Positions 15,012 through 23,376 of a DNA stretch of 64,000 nt are shown here, in pieces. The notes below the pieces were generated by a model. It worked only from the letters and a program-made list of their open reading frames with translations. It did not search any database and was not told where the DNA came from. The DNA lies in NCBI GenBank assembly GCA_963807675.1, contig CAWECP010000006.1:124001-188000 (forward strand). Direction: 5' to 3'. This DNA comes from Bog-473 sp963807675 (lineage in GTDB: Bacteria; Actinomycetota; Acidimicrobiia; Acidimicrobiales; RAAP-2). The position numbers were made by a program, and so were the translations under genes. Every line of letters starts with the position of its first letter. Position 1 is the stretch's first letter.

Positions 15012-17060
15012 GTGTCGACGCGCTGGGCCAGGACCGCCCTCTGTTCGCTCGCCGTGGCCGCCACGCTCCTCCTGACCTCGGGTTTCCCCACCGGCGGAGC
15101 CGGTGCCACGGTGGCCGACGCGCCCGCGCCCCTGCCGCTCACGCTGCTCTCCCAGACCCCGTTCGTCACGCCCACGTCGCCCTGGTTCAACATCTCGCTC
15201 GGCACCGCGCCGGCGGACAGCGGGCTCGATGTCAGCCTGACCTTCTACGGCCGGCTCGACAACAGCTCGCAGCTGCAGCAGGCGATCTCCGCCGCGCCGA
15301 ACTCCGGCGTGCTCGGGCGGGTACCCGATGTCCCCTTCTCGACCATCACCACCACCGGCCTCCCGACCGCCGACGTCTGCGTGACCGTCCTGCCCGACGC
15401 GGACACCGGTGCACCGTCGTCCGGCGCCGGGTCCTGCCCGAGCGGTAGCAGCACCCTCACCCTCGGCTGTACGCCGTATACCGGCATCTGCGGCGACGTC
15501 TACCCCGTCTCGGTCGCGCTCGAGCGCCCCGGCGCGTCCTCGCCCGTGGCGCGCTTCACCACCTTCCTCACCTACGAGGAGCCGACGGCGGTCGGCCAAG
15601 GGGGCGCGCTCCGCGTCGGGGTGGTCGTCCCGGTGGGCGGCGGCGGCGTCACGGCGCTGGCCGACGCCCTCTCCGACCACCACGACGTGGCGACCACGGT
15701 CGCCGTGAGCCCGGTCGCGGTCGAACAGATCGAGCAGCAGCACACGCGCCAGGGGCTGCACGCGTTGGCCGAACTGGCCGCGCTCGACAACACCGAGATC
15801 CTCGACGAGCCCTATGTACCCGTCAACGTGGCCGCCCTCTCCGAGGCGGGCATCCCCGGCGAAATCGGCGCGCAGGTCGGCCGTGGGGACCAGTTGCTGC
15901 GCAGCGCCGGGCTCAAGCCCTCCGGCGGGCCCTGGGTCGACACGACGTCCTCCTTCGCCCAGGGCGACGGCGGCAACCTGGTCGACGGCATCGAAGTGGC
16001 GGGCTCCACGGAGCTGGTGCTCAGCGACGACGACCTCTCCGCGGCCGGTGTCGTCAACAACTTGACCTTCGCCCAGCCCTTCACCCTCGACCTCGGTCAC
16101 GGTCTCAGCCTCCGCGCCGCCGCCTCGGACGGCTCGCTCAGCGCAGGTTTCACGGCAGACCCCGGCGATCCCGTCCTCGGAGCCGAACAGTTGCTGGCCG
16201 GCCTGTCCTTCGTCCATTACGAGGACCCCTACCTGACCGACGCCCGGGGCGTCATCGTGGAGCCGCCCGCCGGCTGGCGCCCGTCGGCCCCCTTCTTGGA
16301 GACACTTCTGGAGGGTCTGACGGCGGGCAACGACGCCCTCACGCCAGTGACGCTGACGCAGTTCTTCGTGCAGGTGCCGGCCGGCGGCAACCGCGAGCCC
16401 ACCGTCCGGCGCCTCCAGTCGGGCTCGGCCAGCCGCGACGTCTCGAGCACCGCGGCCGACAAAATTGCGGTGGCGCGCCAGCAGCTGAGCTCTTTCACGA
16501 ACGCGATCAGCGGGCACCCGCCGGAGGCGACGAGCCTCGAGGACCAGCTGCTCGACACGGAGGCCCGTGCGCTGAGCGGCGGCCGGCGCAGCGCCGCCCT
16601 GGCCGCGTACGACCGGAACTTCACCAGCCAGACCGGCCAGATTTCGCTCGCCACCGAGCGCACGGTGACGTTCACCTCCCGCCGGGCCGCCATCCCGGTC
16701 ACGATCCTCTCCTCCGCCCCCTACCCGGTCAAGGTCGTGGTCACCTTGACCAGTGACAAGTTCACGTTCCCCAATGGGGAGCCACCCCCGCTGACGCTGG
16801 ACCGGCCCACCACCTCGGTCCGGGTCACGGCGCAGGCCCGCGGCTCGGGTGACCGGCTCCCCATCGACGTGACGCTGCGCACGGCGAACGGGCAGCTCGT
16901 GCTGGCGCACACCGTCCTCACCGTCCACTCGACCGCCATCTCGTTCGTCGGCATCGCCTTGACCGTCCTCGCCGGGGCGGTGTTCCTGCTCTGGTGGGTG
17001 CGCACGTGGCGGCGGTCCCGCCGCCAGCGGCTCCGGGCGGCCGCCGACGCACCGCACTGA
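15012..17060 (+). CDS. Large secreted/membrane protein, DUF6049 type
   Basis: 682 residues from GTG at 15012. Signal peptide (ARTALCSLAVAATLLLTSG), a long extracytoplasmic part with beta-rich segments, and one C-terminal membrane helix (ISFVGIALTVLAGAVFLLWW) followed by an Arg-rich cytoplasmic tail. The same position, between cca and murJ, is taken in mycobacteria by a large essential protein of similar topology (Rv3909), so I assign it by topology and context rather than strong motif identity. It probably acts with MurJ in cell-envelope assembly; this is inference. The murJ reading frame begins right after its stop. Confidence 0.75.
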   Translation: MSTRWARTALCSLAVAATLLLTSGFPTGGAGATVADAPAPLPLTLLSQTPFVTPTSPWFNISLGTAPADSGLDVSLTFYGRLDNSSQLQQAISAAPNSGVLGRVPDVPFSTITTTGLPTADVCVTVLPDADTGAPSSGAGSCPSGSSTLTLGCTPYTGICGDVYPVSVALERPGASSPVARFTTFLTYEEPTAVGQGGALRVGVVVPVGGGGVTALADALSDHHDVATTVAVSPVAVEQIEQQHTRQGLHALAELAALDNTEILDEPYVPVNVAALSEAGIPGEIGAQVGRGDQLLRSAGLKPSGGPWVDTTSSFAQGDGGNLVDGIEVAGSTELVLSDDDLSAAGVVNNLTFAQPFTLDLGHGLSLRAAASDGSLSAGFTADPGDPVLGAEQLLAGLSFVHYEDPYLTDARGVIVEPPAGWRPSAPFLETLLEGLTAGNDALTPVTLTQFFVQVPAGGNREPTVRRLQSGSASRDVSSTAADKIAVARQQLSSFTNAISGHPPEATSLEDQLLDTEARALSGGRRSAALAAYDRNFTSQTGQISLATERTVTFTSRRAAIPVTILSSAPYPVKVVVTLTSDKFTFPNGEPPPLTLDRPTTSVRVTAQARGSGDRLPIDVTLRTANGQLVLAHTVLTVHSTAISFVGIALTVLAGAVFLLWWVRTWRRSRRQRLRAAADAPH

Positions 17061-17077
17061 GCCGAGATGAGCTGAGC

Positions 17078-18721
17078 GTGCCCACCCCTCGTCGCGCCCG
17101 CACCATGCCGCTGCGCACCGCGGCCGTCTACGTCTCCTTCGGGACCGGCGTGTCGCGCGTCACCGGCCTGCTGCGCATCGTCGTGCTGGCCTGGGCCCTC
17201 GGGCAGCACTTCCTGGCCGACTCGTACAACCTGGCCAACGTCACGCCCAACATGCTCTACGACGTCGTGTTGGGTGGCGTCCTGTCGGCCACCTTCATCC
17301 CCGTCTTCGTCGAGCGGCTGGCCAACAAGTCCGAGTCCGAGGCGTTCGAGTCGATCTCCGCCGTCGTGACCGTCTCGGTCGTCGTCCTCCTGGTCGCCAC
17401 CGTGGCCGCCTTCATCGCCGCGCCCTACCTCATCACCGCGCTCACCGCCTTCGACGCCCACGGTCACCCGGGCCAACTTCCCCGCGTCCTCCTCGAGCGG
17501 CGCGTCGCCACCACCTTCCTGCGCTGGTTCGTGATCCAGATCGCCGCTTACGGATTCTTCGCCCTGGGCGCCGCCCTCCTCAACACCCGCCGGCGCTTCG
17601 TCGCCGTCGCCTGGGCGCCCATCGTCAACAACCTCGTGTGCATCGCCATCCTGATCTGGTTCGGCCTCTGGGCCGGGCACGGGGCCAACTTGGCCAGCGT
17701 GGAGGAGCACCACTCCCAGCTCGTCCTGCTCGGCCTCGGGACCTCGCTCGGTGTCGTCCTCCAGGGAGTGGCGCTGCTGCCCAGCCTCAAGGGGGCCGAC
17801 CTGGGCCTGCTGCGCTGGCGCTGGAACCCACGCGACGACGCGCTGCGCGCCGTGGCCCGCCTGGGCGGTTGGACCTTCGGCTTCGTGCTCGCCAACCAGA
17901 TCGCGCTGTTCGTCATCACCCTGCTCGCGGGCACCGTGCCCGGGCCCGACCCGGTGTCGGCCTACACCTACGCCTACGCCTTCTTGCAGCTCCCCTACGG
18001 CATCGTCGCCGTCACGATCATGTCGGTGGTGACGCCCGACCTGGCCGAGCGCTGGTCGACCGGCCAGATCCCGGCCTTCCTCCACCGCATGACCACGGGC
18101 CTGCGCGCCGTCCTCGCCCTCATCATTCCCGCCGCCGTCGGCATGCTCCTGCTGGCGAAACCGGCCGTCGCGCTCCTGCTCGGGCACGGCCACAGCACGC
18201 CCGCACAGACCGCCACCATCGGCGCCGCCCTGGCCATGTTCTCCCTCGGGCTCCCAGGGTTCTGCGCCTACCTGTACTTCGTGCGCGTCCTCCAGGCCAT
18301 GCAACGCACCCGGGTCGCCTTCTTCCTCTACCTGATCGAGAACGGGCTCAACGTCGTTCTCGCCCTCGCCCTGGTGCACCCCCTGGGCGTGCGCGGCCTG
18401 GCGCTCTCCCTGTCGATCGCCTACACCGTCGCCGCCTTCTGCGCCCTGGCCACCTTCCGCCGGTGGTTCGGGCGGCTGGCCGACCGCGAGACCTGGGGCC
18501 CGCTGGGACGAGTGGCCATCGCCACCGTTCCCATGGCCATCGTCGTCCTGGTGATCTCGAACCTGTCGGGGTCGACGAGCTTCGGCGGGCTGGCCGTCCG
18601 GGTCGTCGGCGCCGTGGTGGCCGGCGGTCTCACCTTCGGGGCCGTCGTCGTCTGGTTGGGCCAGCGCCACGACGCGCGGCGGGGCCCGCGCCCCCAGGCC
18701 CTGGACGCTCCCCGCGCCTGA
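17078..18721 (+). CDS. murJ: Lipid II flippase MurJ
   Basis: Polytopic MOP-superfamily transporter that flips the peptidoglycan precursor lipid II. About 547 residues with roughly 14 membrane helices; SFGTGVSRVTGLLRIVVLAWALG and the LANVTPNMLYDVVLGGVLSA stretch are typical of MurJ helices one and two. I use GTG at 17078, 17 bases after the previous stop; ATG at 17105 is an alternative. No C-terminal pseudokinase domain is present, in contrast to the mycobacterial protein. Its neighbours cca, the DUF6049-type gene and trxBA match the conserved actinobacterial order. Confidence 0.92.
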   Translation: MPTPRRARTMPLRTAAVYVSFGTGVSRVTGLLRIVVLAWALGQHFLADSYNLANVTPNMLYDVVLGGVLSATFIPVFVERLANKSESEAFESISAVVTVSVVVLLVATVAAFIAAPYLITALTAFDAHGHPGQLPRVLLERRVATTFLRWFVIQIAAYGFFALGAALLNTRRRFVAVAWAPIVNNLVCIAILIWFGLWAGHGANLASVEEHHSQLVLLGLGTSLGVVLQGVALLPSLKGADLGLLRWRWNPRDDALRAVARLGGWTFGFVLANQIALFVITLLAGTVPGPDPVSAYTYAYAFLQLPYGIVAVTIMSVVTPDLAERWSTGQIPAFLHRMTTGLRAVLALIIPAAVGMLLLAKPAVALLLGHGHSTPAQTATIGAALAMFSLGLPGFCAYLYFVRVLQAMQRTRVAFFLYLIENGLNVVLALALVHPLGVRGLALSLSIAYTVAAFCALATFRRWFGRLADRETWGPLGRVAIATVPMAIVVLVISNLSGSTSFGGLAVRVVGAVVAGGLTFGAVVVWLGQRHDARRGPRPQALDAPRA

Positions 18722-18788
18722 ACGGCCACCCCGCCCGGGCCGGCGAGCCGCCCCGCCCGCCGCCCCGTCACCGTGGCAGACTCCCTGC

Positions 18789-19655
18789 ATGCCCGGCGTC
18801 CACCTCGTGACCGACAGCGCCTGCGACCTCACCGACCAGCTCGTAAAAGAGCACCACATCGGCGTGGTGCCCCTCACCATCCGCTTCGGCGAAGATGAGT
18901 TCGAGGACCGCCGCCAGCTCACGCCGGCCGAGTTCTGGGAGCGTTGCCGCGTCGCCAAGGCGCTCCCCGAGACCGCCGCGCCCTCCCCCGGCAAGTTCCA
19001 GGCCGCCTTCCAGCAGGCCGCCGACGAAGGGGCCGATGCGGTCCTCTGCCTGACCATCTCGTCCAAGGTGTCGGCCACCTACGCCTCGGCCGTCACCGCC
19101 GCCGACACGTTCGGCGCCCTCCCCGTGCGCGTCGTCGACACCTTCTCCCTCACCCTGGGCCAGGGCCTGCTCGTGCTGGCGGCCGCCGAGGAGGCGGCCA
19201 GCGGCGCCGGCATGGACGAGCTGGTGGCCAACACGCAGAGCCGCATCCCACGCACCCGCATCTACGGCGTCATCGGGGGCCTCGAGCACCTCCAACGGGG
19301 CGGTCGCATCGGGGGGGCCCAGGCCCTGCTCGGCTCCATCCTCAACATCAAGCCGGTGATCCAGCTCAAGGACGGTGAGGTGGCCGAGGAGTCCAAGCAG
19401 CGTACCCGGGCCCGTGCCCTGGCCTACCTGCGTGACAAGGTGGCGGCCGACGCCCCGCTCGAGCGCCTGGCCGTGGCCGACGGCGCCTGCGACGACTTCC
19501 CGGCCGTGCTCGGCGGCCTGGAGGGCATCGCCACCGAGCACCCCCTCATCGCGGCCGAGCTCGGGCCGGTCGTGGGCACCCACGCCGGGCCCAACACCGT
19601 GGGTGTCTGCTACATCGTCCCAGCCCAGGCTGGTACGACCCCCGCCGCCGGGTAG
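18789..19655 (+). CDS. DegV family fatty-acid-binding protein
   Basis: 288 residues. DegV proteins bind fatty acids (FakB-type) for delivery to a fatty-acid kinase. The opening VHLVTDSACDLTDQLV and the segment SSKVSATYASAV are family signatures, and GGLEHLQRGGRIGG is the conserved lipid-binding loop. No FakA kinase is in the window. It lies between murJ and trxB, where mycobacteria have sigM, so this is a local replacement. It is followed closely by a small membrane protein gene. Confidence 0.92.
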   Translation: MPGVHLVTDSACDLTDQLVKEHHIGVVPLTIRFGEDEFEDRRQLTPAEFWERCRVAKALPETAAPSPGKFQAAFQQAADEGADAVLCLTISSKVSATYASAVTAADTFGALPVRVVDTFSLTLGQGLLVLAAAEEAASGAGMDELVANTQSRIPRTRIYGVIGGLEHLQRGGRIGGAQALLGSILNIKPVIQLKDGEVAEESKQRTRARALAYLRDKVAADAPLERLAVADGACDDFPAVLGGLEGIATEHPLIAAELGPVVGTHAGPNTVGVCYIVPAQAGTTPAAG

Positions 19656-19664
19656 TCTCAACCC

Positions 19665-19967
19665 GTGGCTGAGAACGACCTTTCTGACGCCCTGTCCGCG
19701 CGGGCGCTCGAGACCATCGACACGGTGGTGGCGACGGTCAACGACAAGGCGGTCCGACCCGCCGTCGTCGCCGCCCGCAGCGTGGTGTTCGGCATCATCA
19801 TCGGCGTCGTCGCCGTGACCGTGCTGATCCTGTTCTGCGTCATGTTCATCCGCATCACCACCATCGCCGGCCACCGCATCTGGGCGTCCTATCTCGTGCT
19901 CGGCCTCATCTTCTGCATCGTGGGCGCCATCCTGTACTCGCGCCGCGGCGTCCCCCCCGATGCCTGA
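19665..19967 (+). CDS. Small two-helix membrane protein
   Basis: 100 residues from GTG at 19665, nine bases after degV. Two hydrophobic helices (FGIIIGVVAVTVLILFCVMF and SYLVLGLIFCIVGAILY) follow an amphipathic N-terminal segment. No family is recognised with confidence; the topology resembles phage-holin-superfamily proteins seen in Actinobacteria. Its 3' end overlaps trxB by eight bases, so expression with trxB is expected. Confidence 0.8.
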   Translation: MAENDLSDALSARALETIDTVVATVNDKAVRPAVVAARSVVFGIIIGVVAVTVLILFCVMFIRITTIAGHRIWASYLVLGLIFCIVGAILYSRRGVPPDA

Positions 19968-20934
19968 CGCCAGCCCCGAGCGGCGCAAGGTCGTCGTCGT
20001 CGGCAGCGGCCCGGCCGGACTGACCGCCGCCCTGTACACGGCGCGCGCCCAGCTGCAGCCCCTCGTCATCGAGGGCGAGCCCTCGTCGACCAGCGACCAG
20101 CCGGGCGGCCAGCTCATGTTGACGACCGACGTCGAGAACTACCCCGGCTTCGTCGACGGAGTCATGGGCCCCGAGCTCATGGGCATGATGCGGGCCCAGG
20201 CGCTGCGGTTCGACGCCGAGCTGCGCACGGCCAAGGTCAGTCGCCTCGACCTCACCCCCTGGCCCTTCGAGGTCTGGGTGGACGACCCCGAAGCGGACCA
20301 GCCCACGGTCCGCGCCGACACGCTGATCATCGCCACGGGGGCCCGCTCGCTCATGCTCGGCTGCCCCAACGAGGAACGCCTCCTCGGCTATGGCGTCTCC
20401 ACCTGCGCCACCTGCGACGGCTTCTTCTTCCGCGGCCAGCACATCGCCGTGGCCGGCGGCGGCGATTCCGCCCTGGAGGAGGCCAACTTCCTCACCCGCT
20501 TCGCCGACAAGGTCACCGTCATCCACCGCCGCGACCAGCTCCGCGCCTCGAAGATCATGCAGGAGCGGGCCTTCGCCAACCCGAAGATCGAATTCCGCTG
20601 GAACAACGTGATCACCGACATCCTCGGGGACACCAAGGTGGGGGGCCTCGGGCTCCAGGACACCGTGACCGGCGAGGCGTCGCTGCTCGACGTGACGGGC
20701 CTTTTCGTCGCCATCGGCCACGAGCCCAACAGCTCGCTCCTGAAGGGCCAGGTCGAGCTCAAGGAGAACGGCTACGTGCGCACCTTCGACGGCACCACCC
20801 GCACGAGCGTCGACGGCGTCTTCGCCTGCGGCGACGTGCAGGACGACTACTACCGCCAGGCCGTCACCTCGGCCGGGTCGGGCTGCATGGCCGCCATCGA
20901 CGCGGAGCGCTGGCTCGAGATGAAGGGCGAGTAG
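19960..20934 (+). CDS. trxB: Thioredoxin-disulfide reductase
   Basis: NADPH-dependent flavoenzyme that reduces thioredoxin. 324 residues. FAD-binding GSGPAG at 15-20, redox-active C-A-T-C at 149-152, NADPH-binding GGGDSALEEA, and the C-terminal FAD motif VDGVFACGDV. Length matches the family. It overlaps the small membrane gene and is followed by trxA after 56 bases. Confidence 0.96.
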   Translation: MPDASPERRKVVVVGSGPAGLTAALYTARAQLQPLVIEGEPSSTSDQPGGQLMLTTDVENYPGFVDGVMGPELMGMMRAQALRFDAELRTAKVSRLDLTPWPFEVWVDDPEADQPTVRADTLIIATGARSLMLGCPNEERLLGYGVSTCATCDGFFFRGQHIAVAGGGDSALEEANFLTRFADKVTVIHRRDQLRASKIMQERAFANPKIEFRWNNVITDILGDTKVGGLGLQDTVTGEASLLDVTGLFVAIGHEPNSSLLKGQVELKENGYVRTFDGTTRTSVDGVFACGDVQDDYYRQAVTSAGSGCMAAIDAERWLEMKGE

Positions 20935-20990
20935 CGAGCCGGGAACAGAACCGCCCACCCCTGCGTTACACCCGCTGACAAGGAGATGCG

Positions 20991-21317
20991 ATGAGCGAGA
21001 AGATCGAGACCCTGACCGACGCTACCTTTGACGAGCATGTCAAGAGTTCGGACGTCCCCGTACTGGTGGACTTCTGGGCGGAATGGTGCGGCCCGTGCAA
21101 GATGATCTCCCCGGTCCTGGAGGAGATCGCCGAGGAGCAAGCGGGCAAGATCAAGATCGGCAAGCTCAACATCGACGACAACCTGGACGTGACCCGTCGC
21201 TTCGACGTGATGAGCATTCCGACGCTGATCCTGTTCAAGGACGGCGAGCCCCAGGTCCGCCTCATCGGGGCCAAGCCCAAGGGCGCCCTGCTCGAGGAGA
21301 TCTCGGCCTACCTGTAG
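20991..21317 (+). CDS. trxA: Thioredoxin
   Basis: General cytoplasmic dithiol donor. 108 residues with the W-C-G-P-C active site at 32-36 and cis-Pro in MSIPTLILFKDG. AAGGAGATG precedes the start codon. Partner reductase trxB lies just upstream. The cwlM-like frame begins immediately at its stop. Confidence 0.97.
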   Translation: MSEKIETLTDATFDEHVKSSDVPVLVDFWAEWCGPCKMISPVLEEIAEEQAGKIKIGKLNIDDNLDVTRRFDVMSIPTLILFKDGEPQVRLIGAKPKGALLEEISAYL

Positions 21318-21319
21318 GC

Positions 21320-22291
21320 CTGCCCCTGCTCTTCGGCGACCGCGGTCCGGCGGTCTCCGACGTCCAACACCGCCTGAGCGCCGTCCTGCCGGGCGCGCCC
21401 GTCGACGCCGACGGCATCTTCGGGCCCGCCACGCGCGCCGCCGTCCAGGCCTTCCAGCGCCTGCGGGGCCTGCGCGTCGACGGGGTGTGCGGCCCGCAGA
21501 CCTGGAACACCCTGGTGGAAGCCGGTTTCCGGCTGGGCGACCGCTTCGTCTACCGCCGGACCCCCATGCTGCGGGGTGACGACGTGGCGGAGCTACAGCA
21601 GCGCCTGTGCACCTTGGGGTTCGACACCGGGCGTGTCGACGGCATCTTCGGTGACGACACTGCCCGCGCCCTGGGCGAGTTCCAGCGCAACGCCGGCCTG
21701 CCGGTGGACGGCATCGTGGGCGGGGCCACCCTGCATGAGCTGGTGCGCCTCGAGAGCCGCCACCACGACCCCAAGCTGGTCTCCTCGGTGCGAGCCCGGG
21801 CCGCCCTGCGCGACGCCCCGCCCACGCTCCTGGGGCGCCACGTGGCCGTGGGCGAGAGCGGCGGCCTGGGCAGCGTGACCGGGGCGCTGCGGCGGCGGCT
21901 GACGCTCAGCGGGACGCTGGTCACCGAGCTCCACCATCCCGACGACGCCGTGCAGGCCCGCGAGGCCAACGACCTGGGGGTCGACGTGTTCGTGGGCCTG
22001 AGGTTGAACCCCACGGCCTCGGCCTGCCGGACGGCGTTCTGGTCGGGTACCCACGACGAGTCGCCCGGAGGGCGCCGCCTGGCCGAGCTGGTCCAGCTGG
22101 CCGTGCCGGGTGCGCTCGGCGTGGACGACGCCGGCGCCCACGGCATGTCCCTCCCCCTCCTGCGCGAGACCCGCATGCCTGCGGTACTGGTCGAGGTCGG
22201 TCCAGCCAGCTCCGTCGTCGAGCGGGCCCTGTCGCTCGCCACCGCCCTGTCGAGTGCCCTGGGGCACTGGGCTGACGCCTCCTGGGACTGA
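21320..22291 (+). CDS. CwlM-like protein: two peptidoglycan-binding domains plus degenerate amidase domain
   Basis: About 323 residues. Two PG_binding_1 domains (DADGIFGPATRAAVQAFQ and DGIFGDDTARALGEFQ) precede an amidase_3-like domain. Mycobacterial CwlM, at the same locus after trxC, is a cytoplasmic regulator of MurA rather than a hydrolase. Here the zinc ligands look lost: the family's D-x-GH-GG is VGESGG, and the later His is replaced in VGLRLNP, though the VLVEVG Glu remains. No ATG, GTG or TTG exists near the natural beginning of the domain. The first usable codon after trxA is CTG at 21320, so the true start is uncertain. Confidence 0.75.
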   Translation: MPLLFGDRGPAVSDVQHRLSAVLPGAPVDADGIFGPATRAAVQAFQRLRGLRVDGVCGPQTWNTLVEAGFRLGDRFVYRRTPMLRGDDVAELQQRLCTLGFDTGRVDGIFGDDTARALGEFQRNAGLPVDGIVGGATLHELVRLESRHHDPKLVSSVRARAALRDAPPTLLGRHVAVGESGGLGSVTGALRRRLTLSGTLVTELHHPDDAVQAREANDLGVDVFVGLRLNPTASACRTAFWSGTHDESPGGRRLAELVQLAVPGALGVDDAGAHGMSLPLLRETRMPAVLVEVGPASSVVERALSLATALSSALGHWADASWD

Positions 22292-22304
22292 TTACCGGTA
22301 ATCA
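22289..22304. repeat. 16-base perfect palindrome at the cwlM-like stop
   Basis: TGATTACCGGTAATCA reads the same on both strands and includes the TGA stop of the cwlM-like gene. It is short, symmetric and AT-rich for this genome, so it looks more like a protein-binding site than a terminator. Confidence 0.7.
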
Positions 22305-22358
22305 AAGCGGTCGCGACGGTTACGCGATCAAAGTTGCTGCCAGGTGAACCGGGTGACA

Positions 22359-22387
22359 ATCCACAACATCATGCACAGGTTGTGGAT
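22359..22387. promoter_or_regulatory. Inverted pair of DnaA-box-like sequences
   Basis: ATCCACAAC (22359-22367) and GTTGTGGAT (22379-22387) form a perfect 9-base inverted repeat with an 11-base loop. Both arms contain the ATCCACA core of the DnaA box. The site lies in the convergent gap between the cwlM-like gene and parB. It may bind DnaA or act as a weak bidirectional terminator. Confidence 0.45.
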
Positions 22388-22419
22388 GAAGCTGAACCCG
22401 TCATTGACAGTTGTGTGAA

Positions 22420-23376
22420 CTACGCGACGCCTCCGTCACCGACCATGGCGCGGTAGATGCGCTCGAGGTCCTCGAGGGTGGCGAACTCGACCACCAGGCG
22501 ACCCCGTCGGTTCTGGATGTCCACCTTGACCCGGGTGTTGAGGTGGGTGGAGAGGAGCTCCTCGAGCTCGAGCACCCCGGGCTCGGGCAACCTCTTGACC
22601 GTGGTCCGACGGGCCGGCGCATCGGTCGTACCTGAGGTCGTACCGCTGCTCGGGGCCACTTCGGCCGGCTCCTCGACGTCGACCGGAGGCAAGACATGGA
22701 GGTCGGCTCCCCCGGAGCGGACAAGATCCTCGACGGCCCGAACCGTCAACCCCTCGTCCACGATGCGCTCGACCAGCTTCTCCTGCAGGGTGCGGTCGGG
22801 GGTGCCCAGGAGGGCCCGGGCGTGGCCGGCCGAGATGGTGCGCTCGGCCAGGGCGCGCTGGGCGCCGGCCGGCAGCTGCAGCAGGCGCAGCGTGTTCGTC
22901 ACGGTGGCCCGGCCCTTGCCCATGCGGGTGGCCACCTGCTCGTGGGTCAGCCCGAACTCGTCGATGAGCTGTTGGTAGGCGGCCGCCTCCTCCAGGGCGT
23001 TGAGGTCGACCCGGTGGAGGTTCTCGACCAGGGCCTGCTCCAGGCTGGCCACGTCGTCGGCCACCTGCACCAGCACGGGGATGGTCTGCAGGCCCGCCCG
23101 GCGGGCGGCCCGCCAGCGCCGCTCCCCCGCAATCAGTTCGTAGGTACCGGCCTCCTCGGGCAGCTCGCGCACCAGCACCGGTTGGAGCAGCCCGACCTCC
23201 TTGATGGAGGTGGCCAGGGAGGACATGGACTCCTCCTCGAAGTGGCTCCGCGGCTGAAAGGCGTTCGGCCGGATGTGGGAAATGGGGACCACCCGGAGCA
23301 GGGAGTCGGACTCCCCGGTGGCCTCGCCCGGGATCAGGGCACTGAGGCCCTTACCGAGTCCGCTGCGGCGCGCCAT
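22420..23376 (-). CDS. parB: Chromosome partitioning protein ParB
   Basis: CTPase that loads at parS and spreads to organise the origin. 318 residues: N-terminal MARRSGLGKGLSALIP, the CTP-binding arginine patch GERRWRA at 84-90, helix-turn-helix around LTHEQVATRMGKGRATVTN, and a C-terminal dimerisation domain (ELEELLSTHLNTRVKV). It overlaps the 3' end of parA by 26 bases. Three parS sites lie upstream of parA. Confidence 0.96.
   Translation of the reverse strand: MARRSGLGKGLSALIPGEATGESDSLLRVVPISHIRPNAFQPRSHFEEESMSSLATSIKEVGLLQPVLVRELPEEAGTYELIAGERRWRAARRAGLQTIPVLVQVADDVASLEQALVENLHRVDLNALEEAAAYQQLIDEFGLTHEQVATRMGKGRATVTNTLRLLQLPAGAQRALAERTISAGHARALLGTPDRTLQEKLVERIVDEGLTVRAVEDLVRSGGADLHVLPPVDVEEPAEVAPSSGTTSGTTDAPARRTTVKRLPEPGVLELEELLSTHLNTRVKVDIQNRRGRLVVEFATLEDLERIYRAMVGDGGVA

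Noticed and set aside
14955..20117. Very long minus-strand frames opposite the DUF6049, murJ, degV and trxB genes
   Set aside because: No motifs, low-complexity composition, and complete genes on the plus strand explain the open frames.
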